Shown here piece after piece: positions 20,035 through 21,265 of a stretch of DNA of 21,265 nt. The notes below the pieces were generated by a model, which was not told the DNA's origin, searched no databases, and worked only from the letters and a program-made list of their open reading frames with translations. Numbering within the stretch: position 1 is the stretch's first letter; the number at the start of each line of letters is the position of its first letter. This stretch comes from CAZZBK01 sp964387325. GTDB taxonomy: Bacteria > Planctomycetota > Planctomycetia > Pirellulales > PNKZ01. The stretch covers positions 1 to 21,265 of the forward strand of contig CAYLYE010000099.1 of the NCBI GenBank assembly GCA_964387325.1, in the 5' to 3' direction. Both the position numbers and the translations under genes were made by a program.

Positions 20035-21265
20035 TTAGAGGAACTTCACCTCGCGGCCGTTCTCGTCCTGACACTCGAACGACAGGTGCTCGGGGGCGAC
20101 CCCTTCGCGGCCCAATATCTGGACCACCTTGTTCCCCGCGTCTTCGAGTCGGGCAATCTCGCGCCGCTTGCGATTGTTGAGGTACGTCGCCACCTCGTCG
20201 GACACAATGACCGTGATGCGGGTCAGGTCAGGTCGATGCGCGGCGAGTTGAATCGAACGCATCACTTCGATGGCCATGCTCTCGGCTGTCTTGACGACTC
20301 CCGTGCCGACGCAGCCTTCACAGTCGCGATAGACGCTACGCTTGAGGCTGGGACGGATTCGCTGCCGGGTCATCTCGATCAGGCCAAACGGACTAGTGCG
20401 GAGAATCTTGGTGCGGGCCCGATCGCGGCGCATCGAGTCTTTCAACGCCCGCTCGACTCCGCGGCGATGCCGTTCCTTGCGCATGTCGATGAAGTCGTTG
20501 ACGATGACGCCGCCCAGGTCGCGTAGCCGCAGTTGCCGGGCGATCTCGCGCGCGGCTTGCAGGTTCATCTGGTAGGCAGACTCTTCGGCGTTGTCTTGCG
20601 TGCGGAAGTTGCCGCTGTTGACGTCGATCGCCACGAGGGCTTCGGTCTGATCGATGACGATGCTGCCACCCTGTCGCAGCGGCACCTTGCGTTGATGGAT
20701 GCGGGCGATCTCCTGCTCGATACCGTAACGATGAAACAGTGGCTCTTTGCCTTCGTAGAGTTGCAGCCGGTCGACGTAGCGCGGCATGACGATATGCAGG
20801 AACTCTTTGGCACGCTCGTAGGCCGTGGGCTCATCGATCAGGATCGTGTCGACGTCTTGCGTGAAGATGTCGCGGATCGTGCGGATGATCATGTCGCTTT
20901 CTTCGTAGATGTCGATCGGGGCGGGGGCCTTTTTGATCCGCCGCACGATGACCTTCCAGAGGCGAAGCAAATACGCCAAATCGCGCGACAACTCTTTCTT
21001 GGTGCGCTCGACGCCCGCCGTGCGGACGATGAACCCGACCCCCTTGGGTGGATTCAGCTCGTGCATGATGTCGCGGAGCTTGCGTCGGGCGCTGTCGTCT
21101 TCGATCTTGCGCGAGACGCCGACGCGGCCGAGCGCTGGCATGAGTACCAGATATCGACCCGGGATGCTGATGTAAGTGGAGAGCGTGGGGCCCTTGGTGC
21201 CGATTCCTTCTTTGATGACCTGCACCAGCACTTCGTCGCCGCGGCGCTCGATGTCCTGGATGGGC
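20035..21265 (-). CDS. Ribonuclease E/G, N-terminal part beyond the window
   Basis: About 409 codons are visible, and the frame stays open to the right edge (no start in view). The first visible residues, IERRGDEVLVQVIKEG, are the end of the S1 domain, followed by the RNase H-like and DNase I-like parts. Catalytic metal aspartates lie in AIDVNSGNF (about 20608-20637) and NDFIDM (about 20483-20500). The zinc-link motif DCEGC follows (Cys codons near 20320 and 20311). The protein ends about 100 residues after this motif with REVKFL, so it lacks the long scaffold arm of E. coli RNase E and is closer to RNase G or the short E-type enzymes. Known role: 5'-end-dependent single-strand cleavage in mRNA decay and rRNA maturation. 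Between it and the zinc-ribbon gene lies a 14-bp hairpin. Confidence 0.94.
   Translation of the reverse strand, partial: PIQDIERRGDEVLVQVIKEGIGTKGPTLSTYISIPGRYLVLMPALGRVGVSRKIEDDSARRKLRDIMHELNPPKGVGFIVRTAGVERTKKELSRDLAYLLRLWKVIVRRIKKAPAPIDIYEESDMIIRTIRDIFTQDVDTILIDEPTAYERAKEFLHIVMPRYVDRLQLYEGKEPLFHRYGIEQEIARIHQRKVPLRQGGSIVIDQTEALVAIDVNSGNFRTQDNAEESAYQMNLQAAREIARQLRLRDLGGVIVNDFIDMRKERHRRGVERALKDSMRRDRARTKILRTSPFGLIEMTRQRIRPSLKRSVYRDCEGCVGTGVVKTAESMAIEVMRSIQLAAHRPDLTRITVIVSDEVATYLNNRKRREIARLEDAGNKVVQILGREGVAPEHLSFECQDENGREVKFL

Overview
The window looks like a chromosomal segment of a planctomycete, most likely of the Pirellula/Blastopirellula type. This is an inference from gene content, not from a marker gene. 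The signs are a long membrane-anchored Ser/Thr kinase, a Tat-exported sugar-isomerase-like protein, an oversized PilM-type protein, a GH38-related protein of about 920 residues, a secreted YHS-type metal-site protein, high GC coding DNA, and gene-poor spacers rich in palindromic repeats. There is no rRNA, tRNA, CRISPR array, transposase or phage gene.

Layout. 1-1248 (-) is a Ser/Thr kinase that runs off the left edge. 1663-2598 (-) is a receiver-like protein lacking the phosphorylation residues, followed by a coiled coil. 2840-3709 (-) is a beta-ureidopropionase-like amidohydrolase. Divergent from it, 3956-5464 and 5501-6868 (+) encode a CoA-acylating (methyl)malonate-semialdehyde dehydrogenase and a class III aminotransferase. 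Together these three could take N-carbamoyl-beta-alanine through beta-alanine and malonate semialdehyde to acetyl-CoA, the last part of reductive pyrimidine breakdown. 7089-7991 (+) is a Tat-signal TIM-barrel protein. 8045-13317 (-) is a three-gene operon led by a PilM protein that carries the PilN 'NLLP' docking segment and a transmembrane helix in the same chain, followed by two single-pass membrane proteins in the PilO/PilP positions. 13857-16622 (+) is a GH38-related protein whose nucleophile motif is altered. 16751-18087 (+) is the overlapping pair cmk-plsC. 18162-18902 (+) is a secreted protein with a YHS/TRASH-like Cys site. 18912-19829 (-) is a zinc-ribbon membrane protein with peptide repeats. 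20035-21265 (-) is an RNase E/G that runs off the right edge.

The most unusual content is outside the genes. Three spacers hold inverted repeats with 25-37 bp arms separated by 67-104 bp (6876-7053, 13530-13650, 16617-16746). Their sequences are unrelated but their architecture is the same. Two further spacers, on either side of the ureidopropionase gene, hold diverged copies of one imperfect stem-loop (2728-2811, 3754-3837). Two more hold a GC-rich hairpin with a shared 14-base arm (8016-8040, 19960-19990).

The best candidates for something undescribed are the PilM-PilN fusion operon, the nucleophile-less GH38 relative, the zinc-ribbon protein with three WxYPG motifs, and the set of inverted-repeat elements. 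No complete new defence or mobile system was found.
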